A stretch of 64,000 bases of DNA from the NCBI GenBank assembly GCA_002733905.1, contig NVXK01000001.1:151770-215769 (forward strand), given 5' to 3'. Both the position numbers and the translations under genes were made by a program. Source of the stretch: Robiginitomaculum sp. Lineage in GTDB: Bacteria; Pseudomonadota; Alphaproteobacteria; Caulobacterales; Maricaulaceae. This document shows positions 34,247 through 43,031 of the stretch, in pieces; positions within the stretch are counted from its first letter, which is position 1, and every line of letters begins with the position of its first letter. The notes beneath the pieces are model-generated. The model did not search any database. It was not told the origin of the DNA and was given only the letters and a program-made list of their open reading frames with translations.

Positions 34247-35860
34247 ATGAATACATCTACAACTAAGCAAAAAGATATTGATGTAATCGTCGCTGGGGCG
34301 GGACATAATGGTCTTGTTGGGGCATGTTATTTAGCCAAATCCGGGCTTAATGTTTTAGTATTAGAGGCCCACTCGAGTGTTGGCGGGATGACGGTTACAA
34401 GCCCAATGACCCCGGAAGCTCCTGACCATATGATTAATGAGGCCTCCATTCATGCCTCACTTTTTAGAATGTCGCCAATTGAAGCTGAACTCGAACTTGC
34501 TACAAAGTTTGGTTTGCGACAGCGCTTGATTGATCCATGCCACATTCAACTTGCCGCAGATAAAGAATCGTCCATTGGACTCTGGAATGATGCCAATAAG
34601 ACCGCCAAGGAAATCGAACACTTCTCGCCTAAAGATGCGAAAGCCTGGCTTGAGCTTTCCGAGCTTGCAGATGCTGCACTTACAATGGGTAAACCTATGG
34701 CAATGACTGGCGCGGTCAAACCCTCAAAGCGCGCACTTATGTCGGCTGCGATTAAAACTTTGCCGCGATTAAAATATATAAAGCCATTAATTGACTTGAC
34801 CACGAGCTCCCAATCTGAAGCGCTGGAAACAATATTTGAAACTGATATCGTTCGTGCAGCTATATTTACAGCGCTTCCGTTTATGGACCCCCGCGAAGAT
34901 AACAGCGCGTTTTCACTGATATACCTCGCGGCGTTGCAGAGCACAGGGGTTTCAATGTTCGAAGGCGGAACCGGCGCGTTACCAAAAGCGCTTGTGCGGT
35001 GCCTTGAACATCACGGCGGTGTCGTGCGCACCAACGCAAAAGTCGATAGCTTCGTTATGAAAGACGGGGCGGTTCTAGGTGTTCGTTTGGAGAACGGCGA
35101 AGAAATAATGGCTCCTAAGGGCGTGATGACAGCCTACAGTCCCAAAGCGGTTCTCAACCACACACTGCCAAAAGGAAACCTTACCAATAAAATGCAGAAA
35201 CGCGCGGAAAATATTCCGACGACCCGCCGAGGCATCGCCGATTATAAACTGAATATAGCCCTGAAAGGCCGCATTAACCCGACTAAAGCACAAAAATGGC
35301 GGGACAATAAAGGCTGGGACGCAGACTTGCGTGTTCCGACGATTCAATGGGTGACATACAAAGACGGTATCAAGGCATACCGAGATTGCCAATTGAATAA
35401 GATACCTCAATCCATCCCGGGGCTTGCGCAATTAACCACCGGGTTTGATCCGACAATGGCCCCAGATGGATGCGATACATTCTGGTTCTGGTCCGGAGTC
35501 ACACCTGTAACGCCAGACGTAGGATGGGATGTTGCCCTGAAAGAAATTACAAATACTGTCATCAAAGAATCTGCAGAAATATATGACGGTATTGAATCTC
35601 TGGAGATCGCACGGCGTCCGCTTGGCGCTCCTCAAATCGAAAAGCGGTTCCACGCAATAGACGGAAGTGTATATCACGTAGAGCCATACGTTACGCGTTT
35701 TGGGCCGGGTCGACCTGCAAAAGGGTTCGCAGGCTATGAAACGCCTATACCGGGATTATTTTTAAGCGGTTCGGGAACTCACCCCAGCGCGGGAATATGC
35801 GGCTTGCCCGGCCGGAACGCGGCGCAAAAAATGATAAAAGTCATAAAGAAAAAACGGTAA
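34247..35860 (+). CDS. FAD-dependent oxidoreductase, CrtI / PYROXD2-like
   Basis: 537 residues. N-terminal FAD-binding VIVAGAGHNGLVGACYLAKS with a Glu at the end of the second strand (VLVLEAHSSVGGM). The C-terminal flavin motif is GLFLSGSGTHPSAGICGLPG, diagnostic of the phytoene-desaturase-related PYROXD2 branch. It would oxidise or isomerise a hydrophobic polyene or unsaturated compound. No phytoene synthase or GGPP synthase is nearby, so carotenoid biosynthesis is not supported. It sits between the two paralogous membrane proteins. Confidence 0.85.
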   Translation: MNTSTTKQKDIDVIVAGAGHNGLVGACYLAKSGLNVLVLEAHSSVGGMTVTSPMTPEAPDHMINEASIHASLFRMSPIEAELELATKFGLRQRLIDPCHIQLAADKESSIGLWNDANKTAKEIEHFSPKDAKAWLELSELADAALTMGKPMAMTGAVKPSKRALMSAAIKTLPRLKYIKPLIDLTTSSQSEALETIFETDIVRAAIFTALPFMDPREDNSAFSLIYLAALQSTGVSMFEGGTGALPKALVRCLEHHGGVVRTNAKVDSFVMKDGAVLGVRLENGEEIMAPKGVMTAYSPKAVLNHTLPKGNLTNKMQKRAENIPTTRRGIADYKLNIALKGRINPTKAQKWRDNKGWDADLRVPTIQWVTYKDGIKAYRDCQLNKIPQSIPGLAQLTTGFDPTMAPDGCDTFWFWSGVTPVTPDVGWDVALKEITNTVIKESAEIYDGIESLEIARRPLGAPQIEKRFHAIDGSVYHVEPYVTRFGPGRPAKGFAGYETPIPGLFLSGSGTHPSAGICGLPGRNAAQKMIKVIKKKR

Positions 35861-35908
35861 ACCATAGATATTTCACTCAAACCACAAACTAAAATTAAGG
35901 GGACTTAA

Positions 35909-36730
35909 ATGAGCTTTTTAGAAAAACTACTTGAACCGGTCCAGGGGGTTATGCTCCCGGTTCCGGCTGACTTGGCAGCACCAGAATTGGTGGCCTTACT
36001 TTTCACTGTTTGGGCAGCGGCTTTTGGGATCGCGGTATTTCCTTGGGCTATTTATAGGTGGCTTAAAAAGAAAGATGACATCCCGTTGTGGATGTGTGTT
36101 GGCGGGTTGCTTTGTTCAATCATCGAACCCATGTTGGATCATATTGGTCACTTATGGTATCCAACTAATTTACCAGGCCCTGCCTTTACAGGATTTGAAC
36201 TCAACATTCCATGGTTGATACCTCCGTGTTACGTTTTCTTTATCTCTATGACTGGCTATTGGGCATATACGAGAATGAAAGACGGCCTAGATATAAAAGG
36301 GCTTTTTCTCGTTTGGTTGTTAATTTCGATGACTGATCTTATCCTTGAAATGCCAGGAACTGCGATGGGTGCTTATACTTATTATGGTGATGCCTCCTTT
36401 AAAATATTTGGTTTCCCAATAGCGTGGGGTTGGCTAAATGGCACTTCTATGTTGGCAGTTGGAGCCCTCCTATGGCTTGTAGAGCCGCATCTTAGAGGCA
36501 AAAAACGTGCTTACTTGGCATTGGTTTCTGTTTCCGCGATGGGTGCAAGTTATGGTGTAACGGCATGGCCCTATTTCATGTCGCTAAATTGGGATGGACT
36601 ACCATGGATTAGCACTCGACTCCTCACAGTAGCTTCTCTTGTTCTATGTCTCATTCTTGTTCGATTCATTGCTGCCGCCGTAGCAAAAAATGGAAATGTG
36701 TCGATCAAAAACCGTGTTGGTGCAGGATAG
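35909..36730 (+). CDS. Polytopic membrane protein, family with 33324-34193 (copy 2)
   Basis: 273 residues, about seven hydrophobic segments. It shares with copy 1 the C-x-x-x-x-EP-x-x-D-x-x-G motif (here CSIIEPMLDHIGHLWYP), a YYGDASFKIFGFPIAWGWLN segment and a PHLRGKKRA loop. GGGGA precedes the ATG, 48 bp after the CrtI-like gene. A strong terminator follows. Function unknown. Confidence 0.65.
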   Translation: MSFLEKLLEPVQGVMLPVPADLAAPELVALLFTVWAAAFGIAVFPWAIYRWLKKKDDIPLWMCVGGLLCSIIEPMLDHIGHLWYPTNLPGPAFTGFELNIPWLIPPCYVFFISMTGYWAYTRMKDGLDIKGLFLVWLLISMTDLILEMPGTAMGAYTYYGDASFKIFGFPIAWGWLNGTSMLAVGALLWLVEPHLRGKKRAYLALVSVSAMGASYGVTAWPYFMSLNWDGLPWISTRLLTVASLVLCLILVRFIAAAVAKNGNVSIKNRVGAG

Positions 36731-36753
36731 CTGCACCCAAATATCCCTAACTT

Positions 36754-36793
36754 CCCCCAGCTAAAAATATATATTTAACTGGGGGCTTTTTTC
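36754..36793 (+). terminator. Rho-independent terminator
   Basis: CCCCCAG-C-TAAA pairs with TTTA-A-CTGGGGG around an AT-rich loop and is followed by CTTTTTTC. It ends the transcript of the CrtI-like and membrane-protein genes just before the second NorE/NorF-like pair. Confidence 0.85.
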
Positions 36794-36816
36794 TTTAAGA
36801 TCAGAGGCTCTGTTGT

Positions 36817-37410
36817 ATGCTTGCAAATAGTTCAATTGACAACGCTGCTTCCCAAGCCAAAACAATGTTTGGTGAGGAGTTGATTTGGCTTTTTATCTTT
36901 GGTGATTTGTGTACTTTTACACTCTTTTTCTTTATTTTCGGCCATGCCCGCACAAATAATTCTGTTTTATACCATGCGTCACAGGCTAAGCTTAATGTGC
37001 ATTTTGGATCCATCAATACACTATTGCTACTTTCGAGTTCTTGGTTTGTTGTTCGTGCGGCATCCGCAGCGCGCAAAGGTCTAATACAAAAATGTACGAG
37101 GGCCCTAGCTGGTGCTTTTATACTTGGTGCGGGGTTCGCAGTCTTTAAAATCATAGAATATATCGACAAAGCCAACGCAGGAATTAGTTTTTCAACAAAT
37201 GATTTTTTCTTATTCTATTACTTACTTACAGGGCTTCATTTCATCCACCTTTTGACCGGACTGTCACTCATTGCATATTTTATATATAATTTTCGAGCGA
37301 ATGGAATCACCCGCCAAAACCACGCAACGTTCGAAAGCGGGGCCATTTTTTGGCACATGGTTGACCTCCTGTGGATTGTAATTTTCCCATTGCTGTACCT
37401 ATTACCATGA
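36817..37410 (+). CDS. Cytochrome c oxidase subunit III-like (NorE-like) protein, copy 2
   Basis: 197 residues, closely similar in layout to copy 1: FGEELIWLFIFGDLCTFTLF, SINTLLLLSSSWFVVRAA, IIEYIDKANAGISFSTNDFF and SGAIFWHMVDLLWIVIFPLL. AGAGG precedes the ATG. As with copy 1 no catalytic oxidase subunit is present. First gene of a five-gene run to 41224. Confidence 0.8.
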   Translation: MLANSSIDNAASQAKTMFGEELIWLFIFGDLCTFTLFFFIFGHARTNNSVLYHASQAKLNVHFGSINTLLLLSSSWFVVRAASAARKGLIQKCTRALAGAFILGAGFAVFKIIEYIDKANAGISFSTNDFFLFYYLLTGLHFIHLLTGLSLIAYFIYNFRANGITRQNHATFESGAIFWHMVDLLWIVIFPLLYLLP

Positions 37411-37420
37411 GCCAGTTTCC

Positions 37421-37699
37421 ATGATTTCAATTCTTAAACATAAAGTAACAATAGTGTGGCTGGCCCTCATGTTTCTCACGTGTTTGTCCTGGGCGTTAGG
37501 GGCAAACCATAGCATTGTTTCTGATACCATTCGGGTGGAAGTTTTTATTTTACTAGGGCTTGCATTTTTTAAAATTAGGCTTGTGATGTTCTATTTTATG
37601 GAAGTCAAAAAAGGTCCACGAGTTCTGAAATTATCATGTGACGCATGGATTATCTTTACATTTGTCGGCCTTATCTACGTACTGAACGGAGCTTCATAA
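37421..37699 (+). CDS. Cytochrome c oxidase subunit IV-like (NorF-like) protein, copy 2
   Basis: 92 residues, three hydrophobic segments; FFKIRLVMFYFMEVKKGPRV is the subunit IV/NorF motif. Its stop overlaps the start of the next gene (TAATG), tying the NorE/NorF-like pair to the CrtC-like gene by translational coupling. Confidence 0.75.
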   Translation: MISILKHKVTIVWLALMFLTCLSWALGANHSIVSDTIRVEVFILLGLAFFKIRLVMFYFMEVKKGPRVLKLSCDAWIIFTFVGLIYVLNGAS

Positions 37700-38670
37700 T
37701 GAATGAATACCCTATAGATCAAATCCCCGACGAGAAATGGTGGAGCGAAAATTTTGCAGTAGCTTTTTGTGATGCCAAGTCGAACATCACAGTTTTTCAT
37801 AGTACCGGAAGATGGCATAGCGATCCTACCCTTTGGAGAGAATTTACTATGATCAAAGTCCCGGATCACCCCCCTCTATTCTATCGTGGGTATGGGCGCG
37901 GTGCGACCCCTCATGGACCAGGTGGAGGTGTCTCTCAATATACTATTACAAAGCCGGAAAAAGAAGGCCATCTGACGTTCCGTGGGCCTGTATGGGAACG
38001 ATGCGAAGACAATCGATTTCTTTTGGAAGAACCTCCTGTAGATGTCTGCGAAATAGATGTGACATTTACGGGGGTAGCTCCTCTCTGGGATATGAAAGGG
38101 AGTTCAGTTGAAGCAGCAACACAAATTGGTTCTTTACATACAGAGCAAATAGGATGTGGGTCTGGAAGTGTAAAATATAAAGGCAAAACCTACGTGCTAG
38201 ATAACAGCTATGCTATTCGCGATCATAGTCGTGGGGTTCGAGATATGACCCACTTTGGCGCACATGCATGGCTAAACGGGCGCTTCTCAAGCGGACGCTC
38301 TTTTCATGTTTATGCCGCACGGGCTCAAGGGCAAGCTGTTGGCGAACTTGGTATGTCCAACGCGGTTATTTTCGAAGGCCAAAAACAATATGATGCAAAA
38401 GTTCTAGCCGTGGAACTCCTTACATCCACAGATATTAGCCAAAGCTCACACACGCTCTCATTAGAAAGTGATTTGGGTATTATGAATATTAAAATTACTA
38501 AGCCGATTGATAGTTTCCCTTACTTTATGGTTATGCCATTCGATACCACTGTTAACCCCGTCAAAAGTAAAAACTGCGCCACAATGATTGACGAAGCCGT
38601 CCATATGGAATGGGAAGGCTTGGAGGGTGTTGGTTGGTCCGAACGAGGAATTGCAGAGCATCCATTATAA
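37699..38670 (+). CDS. CrtC/AttH-like protein (DUF7064/7065 type), copy 1
   Basis: 323 residues. It is predicted to be a two-lobed calycin-like beta-barrel protein of the hydroxyneurosporene-synthase-related group. Evidence is the middle segment NSYAIRDHSRGVRDM, where the D-H-S-x-G-x-R core matches the DHSWG-x-R motif, with an N-terminal lobe (SNITVFHSTGRWH) before it. Members act on or bind hydrophobic polyenes or are uncharacterised. GGAG precedes the ATG, which overlaps the NorF-like stop. A second, diverged copy is at 40211-41224. Confidence 0.6.
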   Translation: MNEYPIDQIPDEKWWSENFAVAFCDAKSNITVFHSTGRWHSDPTLWREFTMIKVPDHPPLFYRGYGRGATPHGPGGGVSQYTITKPEKEGHLTFRGPVWERCEDNRFLLEEPPVDVCEIDVTFTGVAPLWDMKGSSVEAATQIGSLHTEQIGCGSGSVKYKGKTYVLDNSYAIRDHSRGVRDMTHFGAHAWLNGRFSSGRSFHVYAARAQGQAVGELGMSNAVIFEGQKQYDAKVLAVELLTSTDISQSSHTLSLESDLGIMNIKITKPIDSFPYFMVMPFDTTVNPVKSKNCATMIDEAVHMEWEGLEGVGWSERGIAEHPL

Positions 38671-38691
38671 AAAACCCAAAAGAGGCATCCA

Positions 38692-40194
38692 ATGACCACA
38701 AAATTATCAATAGCTCAAGAATTAACCAAATATCTTGAGACCGTACAGAAAACCGTTGCAGATACTCTACGGCCGGCTTTAACCGATGACACAAGCAAAC
38801 GTCAGGCAGATGCTGTTTTATTAATCTTGGGTCGTGTGATCCAAAGATTAGGGCCTGACGGCGCGCGAGTAGCACTCAAACATTTGCCCGAGATAGATAG
38901 TCTAGGACAGGATTTCGATCAAAAAAGTTCGACAGCCATGGGTAGCTCATCTCAATCCGGCCCTAGAGCAGCTTTGGAACAAGCAATGGATGCACTTCAG
39001 ACAAAGTTTAGTTCACAATCTGGGATCACTAACTCTCAATTTTTGTCAGAGGGAGGCTCCGAAGAGTCTGATTGGTTTAGGCGTTCGTGTAAAGCTGTCT
39101 TGCATCTTTGGGACGAAATTGAGGATGGCATCCCTGCTACCGAAAAGAATAACATACTGGAGAAACCAGTAAATGATTCTGATGAAACCCGCCAAAAGCT
39201 GGAGTTATATTTACGGACTTTACATCCCTCCCTACCCGAAGGCCTGATTAAGGAATTCAAGTTGTATTATGGAGGTTATGTAAAGCAAATGGCTAAACTT
39301 ACCCTAGTTGAAAATACAATCTTTCCTACCACCATTGTATTGCGCCGAGACATGGCAATGGCGATGACACAGACTCGGACATTTGACGAATTTTCTATCG
39401 TTAAACGTGTATACGATTTGGGTCTCCCAGTTCCCAAGCCCCTTCTTGCAGAAGATGACACGAGCGTTCTTGGTGGAACGTTTATGCTTATGGAAGAAAT
39501 ACCTAATGCCGAACCTGCGGGATCGTACTTTGAGAAAGAACGGGCCGTCGAACCTGTCGTTATTGGCCCTACATTTGGACTGGAAGTCGCAAAGATGATG
39601 GCGACCCTCCATAAGAAAACTGCTGTTGCATCGCCGGACTTAGAAAAGACTAAAAGCAATCGGGAACAACTACTCTCTCAACTTTCACAAATGAAAATCG
39701 ATTGGGAATCTATGGATAAACCTCCGATGTCTTTATCTGTGGATCTAGCACTGCACATATTATTAGAACGTCCATTACCGCTTGAGCGCCCGCACTGTTT
39801 GGTTCACGCTGACTGCGGAATGCATAATTTTTTGGTTAGAGACAAAAAACTCGCCGCAGTTATAGATTGGGAACTTTCCCATATGGGAGACCCCGCAGAA
39901 GACCTTGCAATGATCCGAATGATGGTTGCTGGAGATGTAATTGATTGGGACGATTATGTAACTGCTTATCTAAAGCATGGTGGAGATCCGCAGGCTTGTG
40001 ATCCAGATGCGATTGCCTATTACAGCATTCTACTATTCACTCAACATACCATAGGTGCATCGCGTCTACGTGCGCCTTATTTTGCGGGTCAAAGTGACAA
40101 CGCTGTTTCCGCAAGCGTTCTCACTTATTCATTAGAGCGCCTAATGCAATACCAATCAAAAGCCATAAATTTAGCAATGGAACTTAACACCTAA
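38692..40194 (+). CDS. APH-type phosphotransferase with N-terminal helical extension (copy 1)
   Basis: 500 residues. About 140 N-terminal residues form a helical extension similar in position and pattern to the one in the 41310-42794 protein (DUF6285-like). The C-terminal kinase domain has LVHADCGMHNFLVRDKKLAA (Brenner-like HxDxxxxN) and VIDWELSHMGDPAEDLAMIR (metal-binding D). APH/ACAD10-like proteins in catabolic clusters phosphorylate hydroxyl groups, for example of hydroxyacyl-CoAs, before elimination. It lies between the two CrtC-like genes. GAGG precedes the ATG. Confidence 0.8.
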   Translation: MTTKLSIAQELTKYLETVQKTVADTLRPALTDDTSKRQADAVLLILGRVIQRLGPDGARVALKHLPEIDSLGQDFDQKSSTAMGSSSQSGPRAALEQAMDALQTKFSSQSGITNSQFLSEGGSEESDWFRRSCKAVLHLWDEIEDGIPATEKNNILEKPVNDSDETRQKLELYLRTLHPSLPEGLIKEFKLYYGGYVKQMAKLTLVENTIFPTTIVLRRDMAMAMTQTRTFDEFSIVKRVYDLGLPVPKPLLAEDDTSVLGGTFMLMEEIPNAEPAGSYFEKERAVEPVVIGPTFGLEVAKMMATLHKKTAVASPDLEKTKSNREQLLSQLSQMKIDWESMDKPPMSLSVDLALHILLERPLPLERPHCLVHADCGMHNFLVRDKKLAAVIDWELSHMGDPAEDLAMIRMMVAGDVIDWDDYVTAYLKHGGDPQACDPDAIAYYSILLFTQHTIGASRLRAPYFAGQSDNAVSASVLTYSLERLMQYQSKAINLAMELNT

Positions 40195-40210
40195 TTATTG
40201 GAGAATTACT

Positions 40211-41224
40211 ATGTCAAATGAGAAACCTTTTTTTATGATCGAGAATCGAGGCTTTGGAGAATTTAGCGAAGCGGATGATTTATTACACCCTGAACAAAAT
40301 GCACGTGCATCTGGCGATTCAGTGACAGAAACCCAATATTTTGGCTTTAGTGTTCCAGAGCATAATATTCATGCACTATGTTATTTGTGGCATCATCCAA
40401 ATCTAGGTACCTTAACAGGTGGAGTATGGGTGTGGCAGGGAATTAAACGGGGTGCGGTTTTCGCTGAAATGTTGGATATGCGTACATTTATGAACGATTC
40501 AGCTATCAAAGATGATTTACATCATTTCACACTTGAAAACAGTTACTCGGTTAAAATTCTGGAGCCTTTAAAACGTTTTCATATGACTTATAATGATAAG
40601 GCCAGAAATAATTCATTCGACCTTATTCAAGAAGCGGTATCTCCAATTGTAATGTTTGCGGATGGGAACCACTTTGAACAGGCGATGAAAGTTACCGGAA
40701 AATTGGTGCTACGCGGTCAAGAATATGATGTTGACTGCTATAGTGTGCGGGATCGCTCATGGGGGAAACCTCGCCCCGAAGACATTATGCCAGTACCGCC
40801 AATGTCTTGGGTTACTACGGTATTTAATGATAATTTTTCAATAAACTGTAATTGTACAGATCAAGCTTCTGGTAACCCCGAATTAGCAGGGTCGCCATTT
40901 GACGTACCCGAAGAAAAGTCATTGCATGGGGGCTGGGTTTACAAGGATGGGCAAGTTAGCAGAGTTGTAAAGGCAAAGAAAAGCGTTGTCCGAGACCCTG
41001 AAAGCTATATCCCTCTGGGTGTAGAACTAGATGTTGTTGACGAACTCGGGCGAGAATTTCATTTAAGCGGTAAACTTATTTCGTCGTGTCCATGGGAAAC
41101 TTGGAGTAACGTTAATATGAATATGAGTTTGATGCGCTGGGAATGTGACGGCCATGTTACCTATGGCGATTGCCAAGAAGCAATGTGGGGTGATTACTTA
41201 AACTACATGGCATCCCTTAAATAG
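40211..41224 (+). CDS. CrtC/AttH-like protein (DUF7064/7065 type), copy 2
   Basis: 337 residues. The D-R-S-W-G-K-P-R motif lies in CYSVRDRSWGKPRPEDIM, with an N-terminal lobe GTLTGGVWVWQGIKRGAVFA and a C-terminal lobe ending EAMWGDYLNYM. It is a distant paralogue of 37699-38670. TTGGAG precedes the ATG. Last gene of the run that starts with the second NorE-like gene. Confidence 0.6.
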   Translation: MSNEKPFFMIENRGFGEFSEADDLLHPEQNARASGDSVTETQYFGFSVPEHNIHALCYLWHHPNLGTLTGGVWVWQGIKRGAVFAEMLDMRTFMNDSAIKDDLHHFTLENSYSVKILEPLKRFHMTYNDKARNNSFDLIQEAVSPIVMFADGNHFEQAMKVTGKLVLRGQEYDVDCYSVRDRSWGKPRPEDIMPVPPMSWVTTVFNDNFSINCNCTDQASGNPELAGSPFDVPEEKSLHGGWVYKDGQVSRVVKAKKSVVRDPESYIPLGVELDVVDELGREFHLSGKLISSCPWETWSNVNMNMSLMRWECDGHVTYGDCQEAMWGDYLNYMASLK

Positions 41225-41253
41225 ATGCAAAGCCAATAAATTATGACTTTGTA

Positions 41254-41291
41254 GAAAGCGTCAAGTTTGTTTAATCAGACTTGACGCTTTC
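41254..41291. terminator. Terminator-like hairpin between convergent genes
   Basis: GAAAGCGTCAAGT and ACTTGACGCTTTC form a perfect 13-bp stem with a 12-nt loop between the ends of two convergent genes. The run of T after the stem is short, so strength is uncertain. Confidence 0.7.
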
Positions 41292-41309
41292 CACTCTATA
41301 TTATCCTTG

Positions 41310-42794
41310 TTAAGATTGGCGCGCAGACTTTGCATTGTCCATTGCCGATCCCATAAAGGATTGTGTAAAGCCAAGTTCAACCATGATATAACGTAAATCC
41401 TGATTTCGTCCGGTTTGTAAATTATAAGTGCCTCTATTTCCTGCGAGGTTCGTACGTAAAGCTGTGTAAACTACTCCAAATTTCATAGCTTGTTCGCAAA
41501 TGTCCTGTTTACCGCCGTGGGCTTGATAGTGGGAAATAAATTTATCCCAATCAATATGGTTTTCAATATTAGGCTTTATGTAAGCTAAATCTTGCTCTGG
41601 ACCGGCGAAATCGGCACATTCCCAATCCAATATTATAGTAATTTTTCCATTGTCGGCCAACACGTTATGAACATTGTAGTCGCCATGTACCAGTACAGGT
41701 TTATTATTACTTTCGGGAATGTTGTTTTGTAACCAATGTAACAACCAGATAATATAGGGAGAATCTAAATGATGAGCTTCCGAAATATATTTTTCCCAAG
41801 CCTCTAGGTTATAACTATATGCATCTGCGACAGTACCATTTAGTATTCTCGGGTCGTTATGTTTCTCAATATGTTCCGCAAATTGTTCCAATGGGAGCGA
41901 ATGTAATTTCCCCAACCATTCTGCAAGCTCTAAATAGAGGCTTTCAGGTAAATCCCCCTCTACTCCAGCCAAGAAACTTCCGGGAGTGCATCCTTTCGCT
42001 CTATCCATTGTATAGAAACTACCGTCAACGTTTTCCCAACACTCGCAGAAATCTATGGGTTTTGGTGCCATAAAATTGTTTTTAGCAAGAACATTCAATA
42101 GACTATACTCATTTGCCAAGTTACATCCCCCATGACTCATAATTGGTGTAGGGTCGGTCTTACGGATAACTAGGTCCTTCGACTTACCCGTTATATCATC
42201 ATATTGGCAAAGATATGTTTGTTTACCAAAACCCCCTGGTAGAGGCTCAAAATTTGTAACACTGATTTTGTGGCCTTTATTAGTTTCTAAGCTATTTAGG
42301 TAACCCTCCAAGGTTTCCATTGTTAAAGGGCTTCCCTCAGAAGGTATAGTTGAGAGTTTCGGAGCAACAATCTTAGAGTTCTCTACATAGTATGATAACT
42401 CCCACTCAGCCGCCTTAAGAAGTAGTTTTGAAGTTTCGGTGCCAGAAGCAGACGACTGGTTCAGTAAGGTACAAGTTTCTGCAAGCACGTGAGTGAGTAC
42501 TCCATGAGATTCAACTAATTCCGCGAAAGAATCTTGCGGCTTCGGGTCAACTCCCTGTAATAACACCGGCTCTGATAAATGTGAGGACAGTTCTTGAAGC
42601 AACTGGATACCAGAACGAATATTCTCTAGTAATATTCCAGCGGTGCCATGTTCTCGCTTCAGAAGCTCATTCAAGGTGACACTCATCATTTCAGCCGCTG
42701 ATTTAGCACCAACTGTACTTAATTCGGGGATAATAGTTTCAGTGAGCGTCTTCAATAATAGCGAGTGATAACGGTCGGTTGTATTAATTTTCAT
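41310..42794 (-). CDS. APH-type phosphotransferase with N-terminal helical extension (copy 2)
   Basis: 494 residues from the ATG at 42792-42794. It has the same architecture as 38692-40194: a helical N-terminal third (TETIIPELSTVGAKSAAEMM), then the kinase domain with LVHGDYNVHNVLADNGKITI and ILDWECADFAGPEQDLAYIK. It is transcribed toward copy 1 and probably acts on a related substrate. A 19-residue longer frame upstream has no better start signal. Confidence 0.8.
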   Translation of the reverse strand: MKINTTDRYHSLLLKTLTETIIPELSTVGAKSAAEMMSVTLNELLKREHGTAGILLENIRSGIQLLQELSSHLSEPVLLQGVDPKPQDSFAELVESHGVLTHVLAETCTLLNQSSASGTETSKLLLKAAEWELSYYVENSKIVAPKLSTIPSEGSPLTMETLEGYLNSLETNKGHKISVTNFEPLPGGFGKQTYLCQYDDITGKSKDLVIRKTDPTPIMSHGGCNLANEYSLLNVLAKNNFMAPKPIDFCECWENVDGSFYTMDRAKGCTPGSFLAGVEGDLPESLYLELAEWLGKLHSLPLEQFAEHIEKHNDPRILNGTVADAYSYNLEAWEKYISEAHHLDSPYIIWLLHWLQNNIPESNNKPVLVHGDYNVHNVLADNGKITIILDWECADFAGPEQDLAYIKPNIENHIDWDKFISHYQAHGGKQDICEQAMKFGVVYTALRTNLAGNRGTYNLQTGRNQDLRYIMVELGFTQSFMGSAMDNAKSARQS

Positions 42795-43031
42795 TAGAAC
42801 ATCTTTCTTTTTAAATGTTGGCCACCTTTTTGATCGGTAGGGACAATACAAATCAGTTTGTCATGTTTACCTACTCTAGAAGCACTAGAATGGCATATGT
42901 TTTAAAAAAACAGGGTGTTTAATTCGTATTTTTTAAAATTATTTGACAAAGATAATATTTGTTAGTAACACTTGTTATTCTAAAGTATCAACCTAATTAA
43001 TTCTAAATAATCAACAAGGGGATCCAAGACC

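Noticed and set aside
34247-35860. Carotenoid biosynthesis cluster
   Set aside because: A CrtI-like gene and CrtC-like genes are present, but there is no CrtB, CrtE or CrtY, and the flavoprotein looks like the PYROXD2 branch rather than a true phytoene desaturase.
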